Shown here piece after piece: positions 47,260-59,815 of a stretch of 64,000 bases of DNA. Source of the stretch: Kryptolebias marmoratus. Its lineage: Eukaryota > Chordata > Actinopteri > Cyprinodontiformes > Rivulidae. Each line of letters opens with the position of its first letter. The first letter of the stretch is position 1. The notes beneath the pieces were generated by a model that saw only the letters and a program-made list of their open reading frames with translations, searched no databases and was not told where the DNA came from. The stretch is from positions 12,115,980-12,179,979 of the forward strand of contig NC_051450.1 of NCBI RefSeq assembly GCF_001649575.2, in the 5' to 3' direction. The position numbers and the translations under genes are program-made.

Positions 47260-47490
47260 CCATATTCATATCTCTGAGCGTTGTAGAGTGACACTCCAAT
47301 TAGTGGCCAGTGAATCGTGAGCTGCTGTTGTCTTTCGTAGGACTGCCAAGCATGTGCCCACACCGAATGCCTTGAGCCAAAACCCAGACAACAGCCCTCA
47401 ATGATGTTACCCAGAGCAACGGCCAACATGCCAAGGGATTTGCCTCAAATTCCTTCTGGGGATATCATCTTTTAGAGTGAGGATGAAATT
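47260..47490. promoter_or_regulatory. Candidate conserved non-coding element
   Basis: Unique GC-balanced block (acactccaattagtggccag, gccaagcatgtgcccacacc, gttacccagagcaacggcca). No coding signature; the ttacccagagcaacg word is X-box-like (RFX type). Inference only. Confidence 0.3.
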
Positions 47491-48271
47491 GTGCACAGGT
47501 CAACAGATGTTTAGTTGTCAACTTAACAAGTTGGTACCTTTCTTGGATGAGTGATGAAATTGTGTATAAGTAAAGGAAATGCAGACAAAAAAAACATTTC
47601 AGCAAAAGGTCTGTAAATAGGGAACATGTTTTGCTGCAAGGAAATGTGTATGTGTGACAGCTATTTTGATAGTATTTAATAATAACAGTGGTTCTGCCAG
47701 ACTTTTATTTTAAAAGGACCAAATGTATTTGTTGAATAAAATCACTTACCTGAGTGAAAATTATCAGAAAAAAACAGAGATATTAAAAACATAAATATTA
47801 ATTTTTCTCTATGGTAAATTTAACTTTCAAAAGAAATTCTCATTGTACGTGACATGCAGTACATGCAGAGTGGCCTGTGCTTGACAGCCATTCATTATCT
47901 CTAATAGGCCTTCCCCCCATTTCCAGCCATCCTCGTGTAGCCAATATGTACCAAGCCCTGCTCTACCACATGACAGAATGACAATGAGCTCCAGTCTCAC
48001 AATGTTAAGCACTAGATGCGCTGAGACCGTCCCATCATTTTTCTACTTGTCTTCTAGCTAATAAAATGCAGCTCTTTTTGTAGAGATGGATCCAGGATGC
48101 TATTAAAAGGCATCTAATGTGCTAACACAAATGTTGGAGCACAGCAATAATGAAAAAAGAAGCTCCCTTTTGACACTGGAGGTGACACGTCAATATTAAT
48201 CCACACAGCTGACAGTGTGGATATTAATATTTTTATAAAAATGGTGACCTAACAGGATAGTTTAGATTTTT

Positions 48272-48812
48272 AGTAGAGGAGTTCTGTGGAAAGGTTGTGA
48301 ACAATGGTATTTTACTTGTTTTAGGTAGCTCTTTGAAATGCCTCACTTTGGAAAAATAAAGAGTAGTTCTGAAATAGAGAGGAAATACAATTTAATTCTG
48401 ACCAGAAGATGAGTTAACGGCAAATTCAAATTGATTGCTGACAGCTTGAAACAACTAAAATCTCAAAGGTTTCTTCAAGGTTTTCACAAACATTTTATAA
48501 ATTTTTAGACTGACGTCAATTTGACACAACACGATTACTGTAGCAGAAATATTGTGATTTTTCCAACAGGAAGTTGCAAATAACCTTGAAAATAATCAAT
48601 GCTAAGTAAAGAACTGCGGAACAAAAGGGTATTATAAAGGTAAAATGGGGTTTGTATGAACTTTGGTCTTGGCCCTGCTTGTATTAACTGATAGCTTTAC
48701 AGTCCAGTCAGAACTAATTTCCATTACTTGTCCAAACTGAGTTTGTTTAAGGAGCTGTCTGCAGCAGGTAAGATATTAATTGTTCACAATCTTTTCCACG
48801 TAACCCCACTTA
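48272..48812. mobile_element. Family B foldback element, most complete copy
   Basis: The left arm (48,272-48,470) and the right arm (48,640-48,812) are inverted copies: ctgtggaaaggttgtgaaca at left pairs with the reversed cgtggaaaagattgtgaaca at right, followed in both by cttac-tgtt, tagctcttt, cactttgg / cagtttgg and ttctgac. The middle of about 170 bp carries gacacaacacgattactgta. No transposase. Flanking duplications were not defined. Confidence 0.7.
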
Positions 48813-48959
48813 AAACGATTTGGTCTGCCTTTAAATCATACAAAACTGATGCTTACAAACATGACAATAAATCTAAATATAGATTCGGTCCTGTTATTTA
48901 ATTCCAGCGATTAAAATGTTGAAGTAAATTGCATCTGCCAAGCATCACTTCTTAAAGAC

Positions 48960-49150
48960 CATGCTTGTAAGACAAAATGTCCTTAATTGGCCATATGGGA
49001 GTCTTTCGGGGAGCTTGCCGTTTACTGTTCAGCTTCGTAAAACAATAACTCTGACATGCTGTCATGCAGCTTGTGTTTCCTAATTCAGGGCCTCAAATGA
49101 GTCAAGGCTGAGCCAGAACAACAGGGGAATGTCAAGCCATTGTGTACTTG
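48960..49150. promoter_or_regulatory. Candidate conserved non-coding element
   Basis: Unique block with tccttaattggccatatggg, gtctttcggggagcttgccg and ctgacatgctgtcatgcagc. Contrasts with the surrounding AT-rich DNA. Inferred by composition. Confidence 0.25.
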
Positions 49151-49734
49151 TTTGTAAGTAATTTGTTTGATATTATTATGAACACAAGAGGTAATCATTT
49201 CTGCTTCACAAAATGTCATGAATTTCTGCTGACATTAATAAGCATTAGCGCTACATCCTATTATTTGCCTCAGTTTGGTTTCAAGAAAAATGATGCATGG
49301 CCCTTATGATGGTATTAGTGAAGAATAAAGATCAGATCAGTGAATATTGATGTTTTATGAAAAAGACGATACACTTTGAAAATAAAAGTGGGGGTTGAAA
49401 TCATTTAAACACTAACTGAAATAATGCAGAGGTGGCATATGAACTGATGAGGATAAAGAGACATCTAAATTTCAAAATTCTTTAGACTACATTGGTCTTT
49501 TCAGTTCCAACTTTATTTTTACTAGCTGAGGAGACAAATACTTGGAGTTTTGAAAGCCAATAAATTTGACCTCCAGCTTTACAGTAAATAATGTTAACAT
49601 GCTCAGTGTCACTCTAGCCTAGAGTTTTTTGTTGTTTTTTCACTTAACTACATTAAAGTCTAGAGAAAGAATATTCTTTCTTGATCTTATTTATATACAG
49701 CACAGTGCAAAAATTGAGGTCATCCCTCATTTAC

Positions 49735-49972
49735 CTTTGCCAGGGAGGTATATGGTTTCAGTAGAGTTTGTTTATTTGTTTGTCTGTGCACGTGATTACT
49801 CAAAAAGTAATGAACGGATTTTGATGAAATTTTCAGGAATTGTTGAGGTTGTCACGAAAAACAAATGATTAACTTCGGATGGTGATCGGTATCGCGATCC
49901 AGCTCCTACAGTTTTTTAAAGACCCTATCACCTAGGAGGAGGTTTGCGTTCTCCGAGTGCTTCTAGTATTTT
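49735..49972 (+). repeat. Dispersed repeat ending in ctccgagtgcttctag
   Basis: tttgtttatttgtttgtctg, aatgaacggattttgatgaa, aacaaatgattaacttcgga, ggtgatcggtatcgcgatcc and the end gtttgcgttctccgagtgct match a common repeat that I recognise from fish genomes. The class is not certain. Confidence 0.6.
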
Positions 49973-49999
49973 CATACTTTGCTTCCAAGGAGTCAGACT

Positions 50000-52290
50000 T
50001 ACTTGTAACCTTTTAAAGTGGTCTTGATCAATAGCTCTTCAGGATTTTTTGCAGGTCTTTTGTAGTTTTTCTTTGGACTGTGTCTATTTATTTTACTCAT
50101 TTTCAGTCTAGTATCTGACCACTTTCAGCAGAATATTTATTAATTTGTTAAGCCACATAATTGACCTATGAATCATTCAGACATAAAAAGAATAGAGCTC
50201 TTCAGTTCTAGGGATGAATCGGGGTTGTGTCTAAACAGAGAATTTTCTATGTACTTATAACTTGTTAAATAAAGCTTTAAACAAATGAACAAAACATGGA
50301 AAAGCATCCGACTGCACTTAATGACTTTGACCATAGATAGAAACACAAATTACCCCAACCCTTGCAGTGAGTGAGCCTCCAGTTCATTATAACTCATAAG
50401 ATAACTCAAGCCCAGACTAGCAAACTGCTTTAAACAGAGTTTTGTTTAAAATTAATTTGTCTTGAGTTCAGTCATAGTTAGCAGATAATGATGAACCTTT
50501 ATGACACTTATCATTTGCTTAATCGCCCTATAGCATTAAAACAATGCATCATACGCCTAGTAATGTAACAGTCATCTGGAAGGTTATAATGTCAGTCAAG
50601 ATATAATTACTTCACTGTTTTAAATTCTTAACGATTTTAATGTCTAACATAAGTGAATACAGCATGCACACAGTGAATAAAGCATGAAAATATTAGGAGC
50701 TCTTCTTTTAAACAGGAATGTTATCCTTGTGTTTATGCTTCAAGCTCTGTTGGTTTCTGACTCCTTCTATACATCCTCTGCTAACAATTATAAAACTACT
50801 TACATGGCAAAGTCCACCACCACACCCACCTTTTTGTGTGATTCTGTTATCCTCCAAGTAAGATCACCGAAGAAACACAATCTGCTTAACTAAATATCCT
50901 GGTACTAAGAAGCAATCCAGCCACCACAATAACAAAAGCAAACACTTGTGGTTCCCTCACAATGTGTAATCCCATCCACCGGCAACCTCTCCTTTCGCTT
51001 CTTCTTCTTGTCTCCCTGTTTTTGTCCTCCTGAAACTTTCCAAGGAAGAACAAACACAGGCTCTATTGTCCGGGACTCACATCTGAATATTGCAGAACAC
51101 TCGGGGCCTTCATTGCCATTCAAATAGTCACAGCCCAGACTTACAAATGGTTTTCTATCTGTGTTTTTTCTTTTTTTCTCCTGTCTCTGTGAACAATCCT
51201 TTGCTTATTAGAGTAAAGCTAGAGAGCTGAGCAGATGGTAATTCATCCACTGTAAGGTCACCATTTTTGCTAGTGATAGGACAGCAGCAGTCTGTTTTTT
51301 GACATTCAAATCGGAGGGAGCATGCTGTTCCTGCCAGCTCCTTCCTGGGTTGGTGTAGTTTCAAGTGACCCCTCGTGACTCAGAATTGCGAAAGAATTCA
51401 AAAATTGTTTGTCCTTCAAATTTTCCTAGTTATTTACATGATCTGCGATAACGAAGTAAATAAAGGATAAAAGTCAACCAAGCTGCACACCAGATCACCG
51501 TTTGGAATGTGAAGGCAGAAAATAGTTTGCCAATGTGTTTTTTTTCTTCTTCTTCTTCTTCTTCCTCAGTCAAATCGTGCCTTTACAGAAATTGGAAATG
51601 CTACTTCATCTAATGGCAGGGCTGGTTCTAAATCAGTTTCTCTTTTGTGCCTTCATCTCTGTCATAAATCTTGAATCCATGTCTTTCTGCCTTCAGGGTT
51701 ACATTCTGAATTTGAATGCAGGCCTTTTACTGTCTCTGTACTAGAGGATTTTGACATGCTGCTATTACATTTCTTGATATTACTAGTTTTCCTTCACTGC
51801 ATTACATGATCTGACTTTTCTTTTCTATTGCTGCACACAAAGATGTTCTAACTCATCTTATAATTTAAGAACATGTGAGCTACTGCTTTCTTCCTGGTTT
51901 CCATATCAGAATCACAACGTTTATATTTACAAAGAGGTTGTGATGTGTAAAATGTTAGCAACAACACATTGTAAAGGCAAATGGAACTATGTTTCTTTAC
52001 ATAGAACTACAAAGAATTCAAGGATTTTCGTTTTAAAGCTTTTTTAAATATGGAAAAAAAATCTCTGTGGTCTTTACTAAAACAACTTGTTTAAATGATA
52101 TAAAAATTTAGAAAAAATATTCATGTATATTTTTATGACAAAGCAAATATACTTTTGGAACAAAAAAAGATTTATCTGTGCTGGGTCATCATCTTTCAGT
52201 TAAAGTTTGTTTGAATTCACTCTTAATTAGTTAATTTATTAATTCATTCATTAACCACTAATGGACAAATCTTATATGAACACATACATT
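50000..52290. other. AT-rich intergenic DNA, nothing recognised
   Basis: Contains a TTC-rich tract at about 51,537-51,566. The frames at 50.9-51.4 kb have balanced composition but no recognised family or paired splice sites. Confidence 0.4.
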
Positions 52291-52299
52291 ATTTATGTT

Positions 52300-52662
52300 A
52301 CTTTTAGTCTTTCCCATCCCAACCTGACTTCGCCCCAGTGGACAAAGCAGGACTATAATAACATCGTTTCCTGAGAAGAACTTGCCTGCATAAAGCTTTA
52401 ACCTCAACCCAACAAGCACCTTTGAGATGAAGTTGAATGGCAATTGTGCCCCAGAACTTCTTGTCCAACACCAGTGCCTGATTTCATCAATGCTCCAAAG
52501 GATGAATGGGCACAAATTTCCACAAAATGACTCCAAAATCTTGTTGAAAAAGCCTTCCAAGAAGAGGGGCAGCTGTTAAAGCTGCAAAAGGGAGCCCAAT
52601 TCCATACAGTCCCTGTTGTTGTGACATCTGATGCGGTCAAATACTTTTGTCTATATAATGTA
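52300..52662 (+). mobile_element. Tc1-like DNA transposon, 3' part, decayed
   Basis: Nucleotides correspond to the C-terminal end of a Tc1 transposase: cagtggacaaagcag (APVHKA region), taacctcaacccaacaagca (the DLNPIE catalytic Glu region), cttcttgtccaacaccagtg, tgaatgggcacaaatttcca (DEWAQI) and cttgttgaaaaagccttcca (LVESLP). It ends in a terminal repeat, aaatacttttgtctatataatgta. Frameshifted throughout, so inactive. Confidence 0.8.
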
Positions 52663-52879
52663 TTTCAAATTCACAGTATTTACTAATATAAAAGGTATTT
52701 TTAAAATTGCATTTATTGTGAAAACTAATGTAAGTTTCCAGTAGTTTTAGGTGTATAGACAATTTGAAACATTTCACCCTCCAGAAAATCACCCTACAAG
52801 TAATTGTCGTCCCTTCAGTTACCAAGAGTTAAAAGTTTGACATTCTTAAGTCATGTTTGATTTGAGAACCCAATTACCT

Positions 52880-53420
52880 TTTAAAAAAAATACCACAAGG
52901 CCCCTCGTTATGTGCTCCCCGTATACATTCTAACCTCAGAGGGCTAATTACGTCCCAAAACAATGCTAATGGATTCCATCATTAGAAAGCTCAAAAAGGG
53001 CCATGCTAGCACTGTCGGTGTAAATGTCTCCAAAGTGACCACGGCAGCCTTCTCTTGGTGCTTTGTGACAGGGTGGAATTTGTTATTTCGGAGCTTGAGA
53101 TTAGTTCCCTGTGTGAACACCACTCCCATTCTGATTCCATATCAAACAAAGAAATGTCAGGACCTGCACTGTGACATTTAAAACCCCCATTGTAGACCTT
53201 GTCTAATTGAGCCTCCCTCATTATAATGATGAAGTGTGGGTAGACCACGGAGAGAGAAAAAACACCCGAAATGAAAGCTGTAGTTTAGAATTATTTACAT
53301 TTTTTTTTCTCTGAACGCAGCAGCAGATCTAACTATCTCTCTGTCTCCAGTGACATTTTAGTGCTGTCAAATAATGGGCACAGAGTAACGGTCAGCATAT
53401 TCCAAAGAAGATAAAGGTAA
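52880..53420. promoter_or_regulatory. Candidate conserved non-coding element
   Basis: Repeat-free block with ctcagagggctaattacgtc, acaatgctaatggattccat, cattagaaagctcaaaaagg, gaaatgtcaggacctgcact and gtctaattgagcctccctc. It has the highest motif density of this kind in the upstream flank. Several weak open frames cross it on both strands. Inference only. Confidence 0.35.
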
Positions 53421-53429
53421 GTCTGGTTA

Positions 53430-54540
53430 AATAAACATTCTCCAGGATGTCATGCTGTATAAATAATGTGAGCTATAATTGTGATATACGGCTTGCTTAT
53501 ATCTCATATTATTCTCTATCAGTGAGGACATCTTTCTTGTAGAAGGAGCCACAAAAACCCAGTAATGTAGCTCTGACATTAACCTGATAATTTTTCACAT
53601 TTTCCGCACTATTCTGCTCCTCTGACAAATGCCTTTTAATATCTTGCTGAAAACATAGTATTTCCCATCAAACATAAAAGTTCACAGAGGAGATGGAGTA
53701 CTGAACCGTTCAACTTTGTCATGTTAGAGGCAGATGTGTCCTTCACAGCTTATGTACATATTTCTGAATTGTCTCTGTGTAATTGGAGGGAGAATAAAGT
53801 GTCATTGGCATTCTGCTCAGTCCACTGTGGTGAATCTGATGAGGATGTCACATTAAAAATGCATGTTCTTTATACTTTCTCTGGCCTTTGTCTTAGACAC
53901 TTATGACAAATAAGGACGGAGCCGATGCTACCCGAGGTGGATCTCTGTATTCGAAAGGAAACATCAGCATCATCTCTCAGTGTCTGCCTCCTCCACAAAA
54001 GAGGAGCACTTGTCATACGCTTGTTGGTTGGAAAATGAAAGTGGGACCAAAAAGTTTCAAGGACTTAAGTTTTATTCTAAAAGAAAAATCCTACAAAATT
54101 ACAGTGTTTTTTTTATTAAGATTACTTCTTAATACTTTGTCAATTCTCTTTAAAAGTTGAAGTAAACAAGTGTTTGTAATAGTTTATATTTTGGGTTATG
54201 TTCTTGTTAGTATTTGTAGTGTTGATGTTTTGTCTTCTTCAATGTCAGTCAGTTGTATTATATAGTCTCTAAACCTATTTGGTGAGTTGTCATAATGTCG
54301 AGCTGCAGGTATGACTCACAAGTGCTGATATGGGAATCAAGACAAAAGTAAAAAGTTCAAGGTTTTTAATTACAAAATTTAGAATGTGAAACAGAGAGCA
54401 AAGCAGGTGATTTCTAGGTGTCGTCACTAAAGAGAGTTTGAAACACAAATATTATTAGAACTTGTAAAGTATTGTTTGCCTTTGTTTATGTTCCAGAAGT
54501 GAGGAGTGAGGGAACGGTAGAAGGTGGGCAGGCAGGTAAG
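53430..54540. other. Intergenic DNA, nothing recognised
   Basis: No gene or named repeat. The small frames at 53.7-54.16 kb lack recognisable domains. Confidence 0.4.
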
Positions 54541-54544
54541 TAGT

Positions 54545-54848
54545 TAAATGGACTGTATTTATATAGCACCTTTCTAGGCAATCAGGCGACTCAAAGCACT
54601 TTACAACATGATCCACACAAATTCATACAGCACTGAATCTCTACAAAGATGATCTGAATAAATCATTCTGTGGAGACTAATCTGTGCTTTAAACTTCATT
54701 TAGATACTGATGGGGCCCACATTGGAGGCAGTGAGGGGTTCATTGTCTTGTCCAGGGACACTTCAACATGTGACTCCTGCCATGAATTATACCTCCATCT
54801 CTCTCATTGGAAGACAACTGCTCTAACCACTGAGCCACAGCTGCCCAT
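54545..54848 (-). repeat. tRNA-derived SINE (V-SINE-like), copy 2
   Basis: Inverted relative to copy 1 at 2.36 kb. The plus strand reads aaatggactgtatttatata, gcacctttctaggcaatcag, ctacaaagatgatctgaata, ttgtccagggacacttcaac and ctaaccactgagccacagct. The last is the tRNA-like head (agctgtggctcagtggttag on the minus strand). Confidence 0.85.
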
Positions 54849-54859
54849 AGTTGATAAGT

Positions 54860-55320
54860 ATACATTTTTTTAACAGGAATTGATAAGCCTTGTGTGATCA
54901 TCCAAACTAAGGAGGTCCAGGTCTTCTGTAGTCATGAGCAGAAGGGCAGGCCAACAGTCTAGCCACACACACTGAAGGTAAAACTAACAAGAAACAAAGG
55001 ATCACAGGTAAGTAACACAATTTCAAGGAACACTAGTCAAAACATAAACAGTATGAATGTGTGGCTGCTAGTATGTTGAGGTAATGGCTTGGTTGGGCAT
55101 TGAATGATGGCCTGAGCTAATCTTAAATTACACTATTAGAGGAGGTAATTGGACACAGGTGAGCCAGCTTGAACAGGGTGTGAGTAGGAACCAGGAAGTG
55201 CAATGCAGCAAATCAGCCTGCCCACAGGTCAGCTGAGACGAGAAGGGAGGAGAAAAAACTAAAACGAGGAAGAGAGCCTGGAACAGGCTGGAATCCTAAC
55301 ATGAGTGTTAAGAATATAGC
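54860..55320. repeat. Possible unclassified fish repeat
   Basis: gtaattggacacaggtgagc, aggaaccaggaagtgcaatg and ggaacaggctggaatcctaa resemble the flanking parts of fish DNA-element or LTR repeats. Ends were not defined, so this is a weak call. Confidence 0.3.
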
Positions 55321-55887
55321 AGCATCATGATTGTCTTCACACTGAAAGAGTTTTTTTCAAATTTACCACAAATCAGCTATGTTAGGTTGTGGAGAGAGTA
55401 GTGGTGGTCATCATTTAGTGTGCAGGGGACATAAAATAGGCTAAGATAGACTTAGATGATAAACAGATGCTAGATAACGCTGCTGGTAGAAGAAATGCTG
55501 TTTTGTAATTGGTGCGTAGGATATGGTTGGACAACATTTTCAATCAACCAAGAGACCCCAAATACTTTTTTTGACAAAAGATAACTATTACAACTAGAAA
55601 AAGTTATTTTATCATATATTATTGTATAAATTAAAAGCCAAAAGTTAAAACTCTGTGAATGTTCAAAGAAATTGCTGTACAAAGGTACATTTCAGCAGGA
55701 AAAAAGAGAATAATCAGCTTATAATTTGAACAAAGTATCTGTTTTTCAAGTATCAAGAGAAAAGTATAAAGTTTAGAAAACAAACAACTCATCTGCCACT
55801 TTACATACAGGGTCAATCTAAATAAAAAAAAGATTTAACAAAATTTTTTTTTCTTCCCAGGTTCAACAACCTGAGAAAATTTAATGA

Positions 55888-55934
55888 GTAACAAATCCAA
55901 AAGAGCCCTTATTTTATGCTTTTGGATTTGTTAC
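55888..55934. repeat. Perfect 16-bp inverted repeat, 15-base loop
   Basis: gtaacaaatccaaaag at 55,888-55,903 and its exact reverse complement at 55,919-55,934. Loop agcccttattttatg. No gene context. Confidence 0.8.
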
Positions 55935-55939
55935 AAATC

Positions 55940-57770
55940 TGATTCATAATTCACCCAACATATTGAAAAACTATGTTTGTTTGCCAAGCCCAGCTCTCAA
56001 AACAACGATGAAATAAATAAACCTAATTTCTGTTTGATTATAAACTCTGAACCTCCTCTCCTGGTATTGATTAAATCCTCAAAAAATATTTTTGCACATC
56101 AAAATGCCACATTTAGAAATATCCAAGCTATCCAATTATAAAGATTTAACAAGCTCAGAAAAAAAACTGTTAAAAATGTTTTCAAAAAATCCTCAGTTGC
56201 TGTGGTTTAAAAGCTGATAGTGATTAAAATGCTACATGATGATATTTATTTCGTGCAATAGTTGACTAAATCCAAAGTCTGATATACAAGTCGCTGTAGT
56301 GACAAAGCCATATTTAATTTAATGTCAGCAAAATTTCATCTTTTGAACTGACAGGATTTCTCAAAGGATACACCCAAGAAGTGAACAGGCTCCTCACTGT
56401 TCTTGAGGGAAATATAGTTTTAAGTTAAGCGTGTGGTATCCATCACGCTGATGAAATGCATAATTAATTCTCATCATTTTTCGTATTCCTCCTCTAACCC
56501 TGACCACGAAGATGAAAAGTACAAGTTGAGCTCCTAAGTCAGCAGGTTGGGTCGGTGTCTGTTGTAGTTTTCTCACTCCGTGGCAAAAGAAATGCACGCA
56601 AGATGATAAATCAGCAAGGTTAAAAAAGTATTTACACAAATAAGTTGAAAACAATCGATCCGGTGCGTCACACTGTTGTACCCTTCGGAATGTGGTTCTC
56701 TTGGAAGAATGCACAACTCCCCTGGCCGGGGTTCATTTGAGACGCAGACTGTGTCTGATTGATCAATGAGAACCACTGCCGAGCCATCAATCTAACAGGA
56801 GCAGAATAGGAAAAAGGGAACATTAACATGTATAAGCTGCCGTGTCCCGACAATGTCCTCTACCTTAAGTTGGTGGGAAAACAGCTACCTCTGGGGACAT
56901 GAATGAAAGTGGGAAGTCTAAGACCTATGATAGGAATACGTTATTTAAGGACAACATGATGTCAATATCTCAACTTACTTTTGATCTCATCTCTGTCAGA
57001 ACAGAGGCCCCTGTATCCTCATCTCTTTATTTCACAAAGAAGCACCTACCATAAAGCTGTGGGTAGTTCTACATACAGCTTTTCTCTGAATTGTGTAAAA
57101 CTTGAGTATCACCTTCAAGTACCCCCCAGGTAATTATCATTGTAAGCTGCTAATGAAAGCATAAAATTTCAGGCGCCTTTCGGGCCACCTTCCTGCTGTT
57201 GTACTTTAAGGCAAATGGGTGATTAATGTGTGATTTGTGCTAGTATTGCTGGTAGACAGCTGTTCTATACTGCAGCAAAAATCGGGTGAAGCAGCTATAG
57301 AAGTGCTTGTCAAGGTCCTTTTTTTGTCTGAGAACTGTTACCATGAAAGGGGTAACGTCTTGTACTTGAGGATCTCTCAACAAGCACTTTTTAAAAAGAA
57401 CCACTGACCATCTGTGTAGTGTGAAACTACATTGTGACGTATGGTCCCGCTCAAACTCCACTCTTTAATTAGGTTTAAGAAAGAGTAGAGCTAAAACTTT
57501 GTGACTATTCCGTAGGTTTGCATCATTTTCTGCTGTCTAAATCTGTGAAAGACTGTTCAAAATATAACACCGTTAGAGCACCACTGCATTAATTTCTAAG
57601 CTGTCTTTAGAGCTCTTATCCATGAAGATGCTGGTCACTTGACTAATTTATGTTTGAAAGCAATAAATATTGTCAAGTCCTTAATTCCTATCTGTTCAGT
57701 TCAAAATTTGGCAGATGTCACAAAAACTGTTTTCATTTTCTGAGTGTTTAGTTTCTTCTTCTGACTGGCG
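55940..57770. other. Intergenic DNA, nothing firm
   Basis: The block 56,870-57,250 has ccccaggtaattatcattgt and caggcgcctttcgggccacc and could be a conserved element (weak). The minus frames at 56.4-56.85 kb have no family match. Confidence 0.3.
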
Positions 57771-57870
57771 CCTAAAGTGAAGTGGGGTTTTGTAGAAAGG
57801 TTATGAACAATTATTATACAGGTTGTACGTTTTTAAACAAACTCAGTTTGGAGAAGAGGTTTTAGATTCA
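57770..57870 (+). repeat. Family B repeat, arm fragment
   Basis: aagtggggttttgtagaaag, gttatgaacaattattatac and aaacaaactcagtttggaga match the outer arm of family B. Confidence 0.6.
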
Positions 57871-57879
57871 TTATTATAT

Positions 57880-58890
57880 TATATTATATGAAACTTAAAC
57901 AGAAACAGGATTATCTAAGTTGTATCTGTGTTTTAGTAACTATAAGTAAAGTTCTTTTATTAAATACCTTGTACAGAATAAAAAAAATATGTTTAAAATG
58001 TCACTTTGGCATCTTTTTCTTTTTCTTCAAAGTTAACTTCAAAGGTTAAGCATAGAATTTCACTGAGACAATTCAATCTCTTGTTAAAGCCTTGAGGAGC
58101 TCATGTTAGTGTATTGGAAGTTAAACTGCTTGGCAAAAGGCATCTTGACAAAAGCTGACAAGTGGTGAGAACAGCATGTCTTGTTAGCTTTTGCCACCCT
58201 CATTTTTGCAGCTAATCTTGGAGGTTGAGTAGGTGACATTTCAGTTGCTTCGCCAACCATTCTGTCAGTTTTACGACCTGAAAAAAGTAGCATCGTATTG
58301 CACTTCATACAGAAGAGCCTTATCGTAGTCTGAGTAAGCAGCTAATTTGCAGATATGAGTTAATGTGTAGATATAAGTCTGAGTGTCCTAAAAATAAAAC
58401 TAGTTTCTAAATTTCTACTGATTCAGACCTTATTTTTATAAGCTGCTAAATATCTACAGGGCAAACAAATGTCAGCTCAGGGGTCAGACACTGTAGGCTT
58501 AAATAATGATATTCGGATTCCAGCAGGATTGGTGTTCATAACGTCCGGTAATACTCAGATTATTCATTCAGTCCTGCTGTCATAGCTAATCTCTGTCCTC
58601 AAGGCACTTCAGCAGTAATTCATCCAGTAAAAAAAATCCCTGTCCATGTCATTATGAATTGTTAAAGGATTAGCAAATATTTTAAAATAGTTTTAGGGAT
58701 TTATGGGATACATGTGTGTTTCACTAGGGCAGGAAAGCTTTACTCAGTCAATTGTACCAGTTCCGTTTTTGACGAAAAAAAGGAAAGGTGGCAAAACTGC
58801 TTCATGCTCTATTAAACTGGTTGTATTTTACTGACATTAATGAACAAGTGCTCCCATTTTCTTTAAGTAAATCAGATATCACGAGTTCTT
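57880..58890. other. AT-rich intergenic DNA, nothing recognised
   Basis: No gene or repeat recognised. Confidence 0.4.
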
Positions 58891-58899
58891 CCTTGGTTT

Positions 58900-59062
58900 C
58901 CACTCAGATCTTTTGAAGTAGGGTTCTGTGGATTTATTATTTGTAGGTAGTTCTTGAGCAACTTCAGTTTCAAGAAACTGAGATTTATTTTTTGTCTTGG
59001 TTTGTGTGCTAATGGTTCATCGAAGCAGGGCCAAAACCAAAATGAAGTGCTACCATCTTTAT
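58900..59062 (+). repeat. Family B repeat, left half
   Basis: gtaggtagttcttgagcaac, ttcagtttcaagaaactgag, gtgctaatggttcatcgaag and cagggccaaaaccaaaatga follow the family B order. It ends beside the CT/TA microsatellite. Confidence 0.65.
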
Positions 59063-59071
59063 GCAGTTCTA

Positions 59072-59113
<42 letters not shown>
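59072..59113 (+). repeat. (CT)n(TA)n microsatellite, left of retroelement
   Basis: About seven ct then about fourteen ta units. Confidence 0.95.
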
Positions 59114-59116
<3 letters not shown>

Positions 59117-59815
59117 TCCCTTCTCACCCTCCGCGGGTGGTCTTTGTTTCATNNNNNNNNNNNNNNNNNNNNNNNNNNNNNNNNNNNNNNNNNNNNNNNN
59201 NNNNNNNNNNNNNNNNNNNNNNNNNNNNNNNNNNNNNNNNNNNNNNNNNNNNNNNNNNNNNNNNNNNNNNNNNNNNNNNNNNNNNNNNNNNNNNNNNNNN
59301 NNNNNNNNNNNNNNNNNNNNNNNNNNNNNNNNNNNNNNNNNNNNNNNNNNNNNNNNNNNNNNNNNNNNNNNNNNNNNNNNNNNNNNNNNNNNNNNNNNNN
59401 NNNNNNNNNNNNNNNNNNNNNNNNNNNNNNNNNNNNNNNNNNNNNNNNNNNNNNNNNNNNNNNNNNNNNNNNNNNNNNNNNNNNNNNNNNNNNNNNNNNN
59501 NNNNNNNNNNNNNNNNNNNNNNNNNNNNNNNNNNNNNNNNNNNNNNNNNNNNNNNNNNNNNNNNNNNNNNNNNNNNNNNNNNNNNNNNNNNNNNNNNNNN
59601 NNNNNNNNNNNNNNNNNNNNNNNNNNNNNNNNNNNNNNNNNNNNNNNNNNNNNNNNNNNNNNNNNNNNNNNNNNCTTGCACCCTGCTGTTATGTGCTGGA
59701 CTGTCTCAGGGGCCTCCTTGCACAACCTACACCTTGGGTCTTGTCTGGTGTGGTAGATCTGAGCCTCTATTGCTCTGGTGTTTAGGGCCTGTTCCTGGGC
59801 AGCCAGGATGAGTGC

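Noticed and set aside
56394..56853. Three overlapping minus frames
   Set aside because: Overlap in different frames, no domain, no paired splice sites.
58954..59811. Long open frames at 59 kb
   Set aside because: They are mostly N from the assembly gap; only the minus-strand zinc-knuckle end is meaningful.
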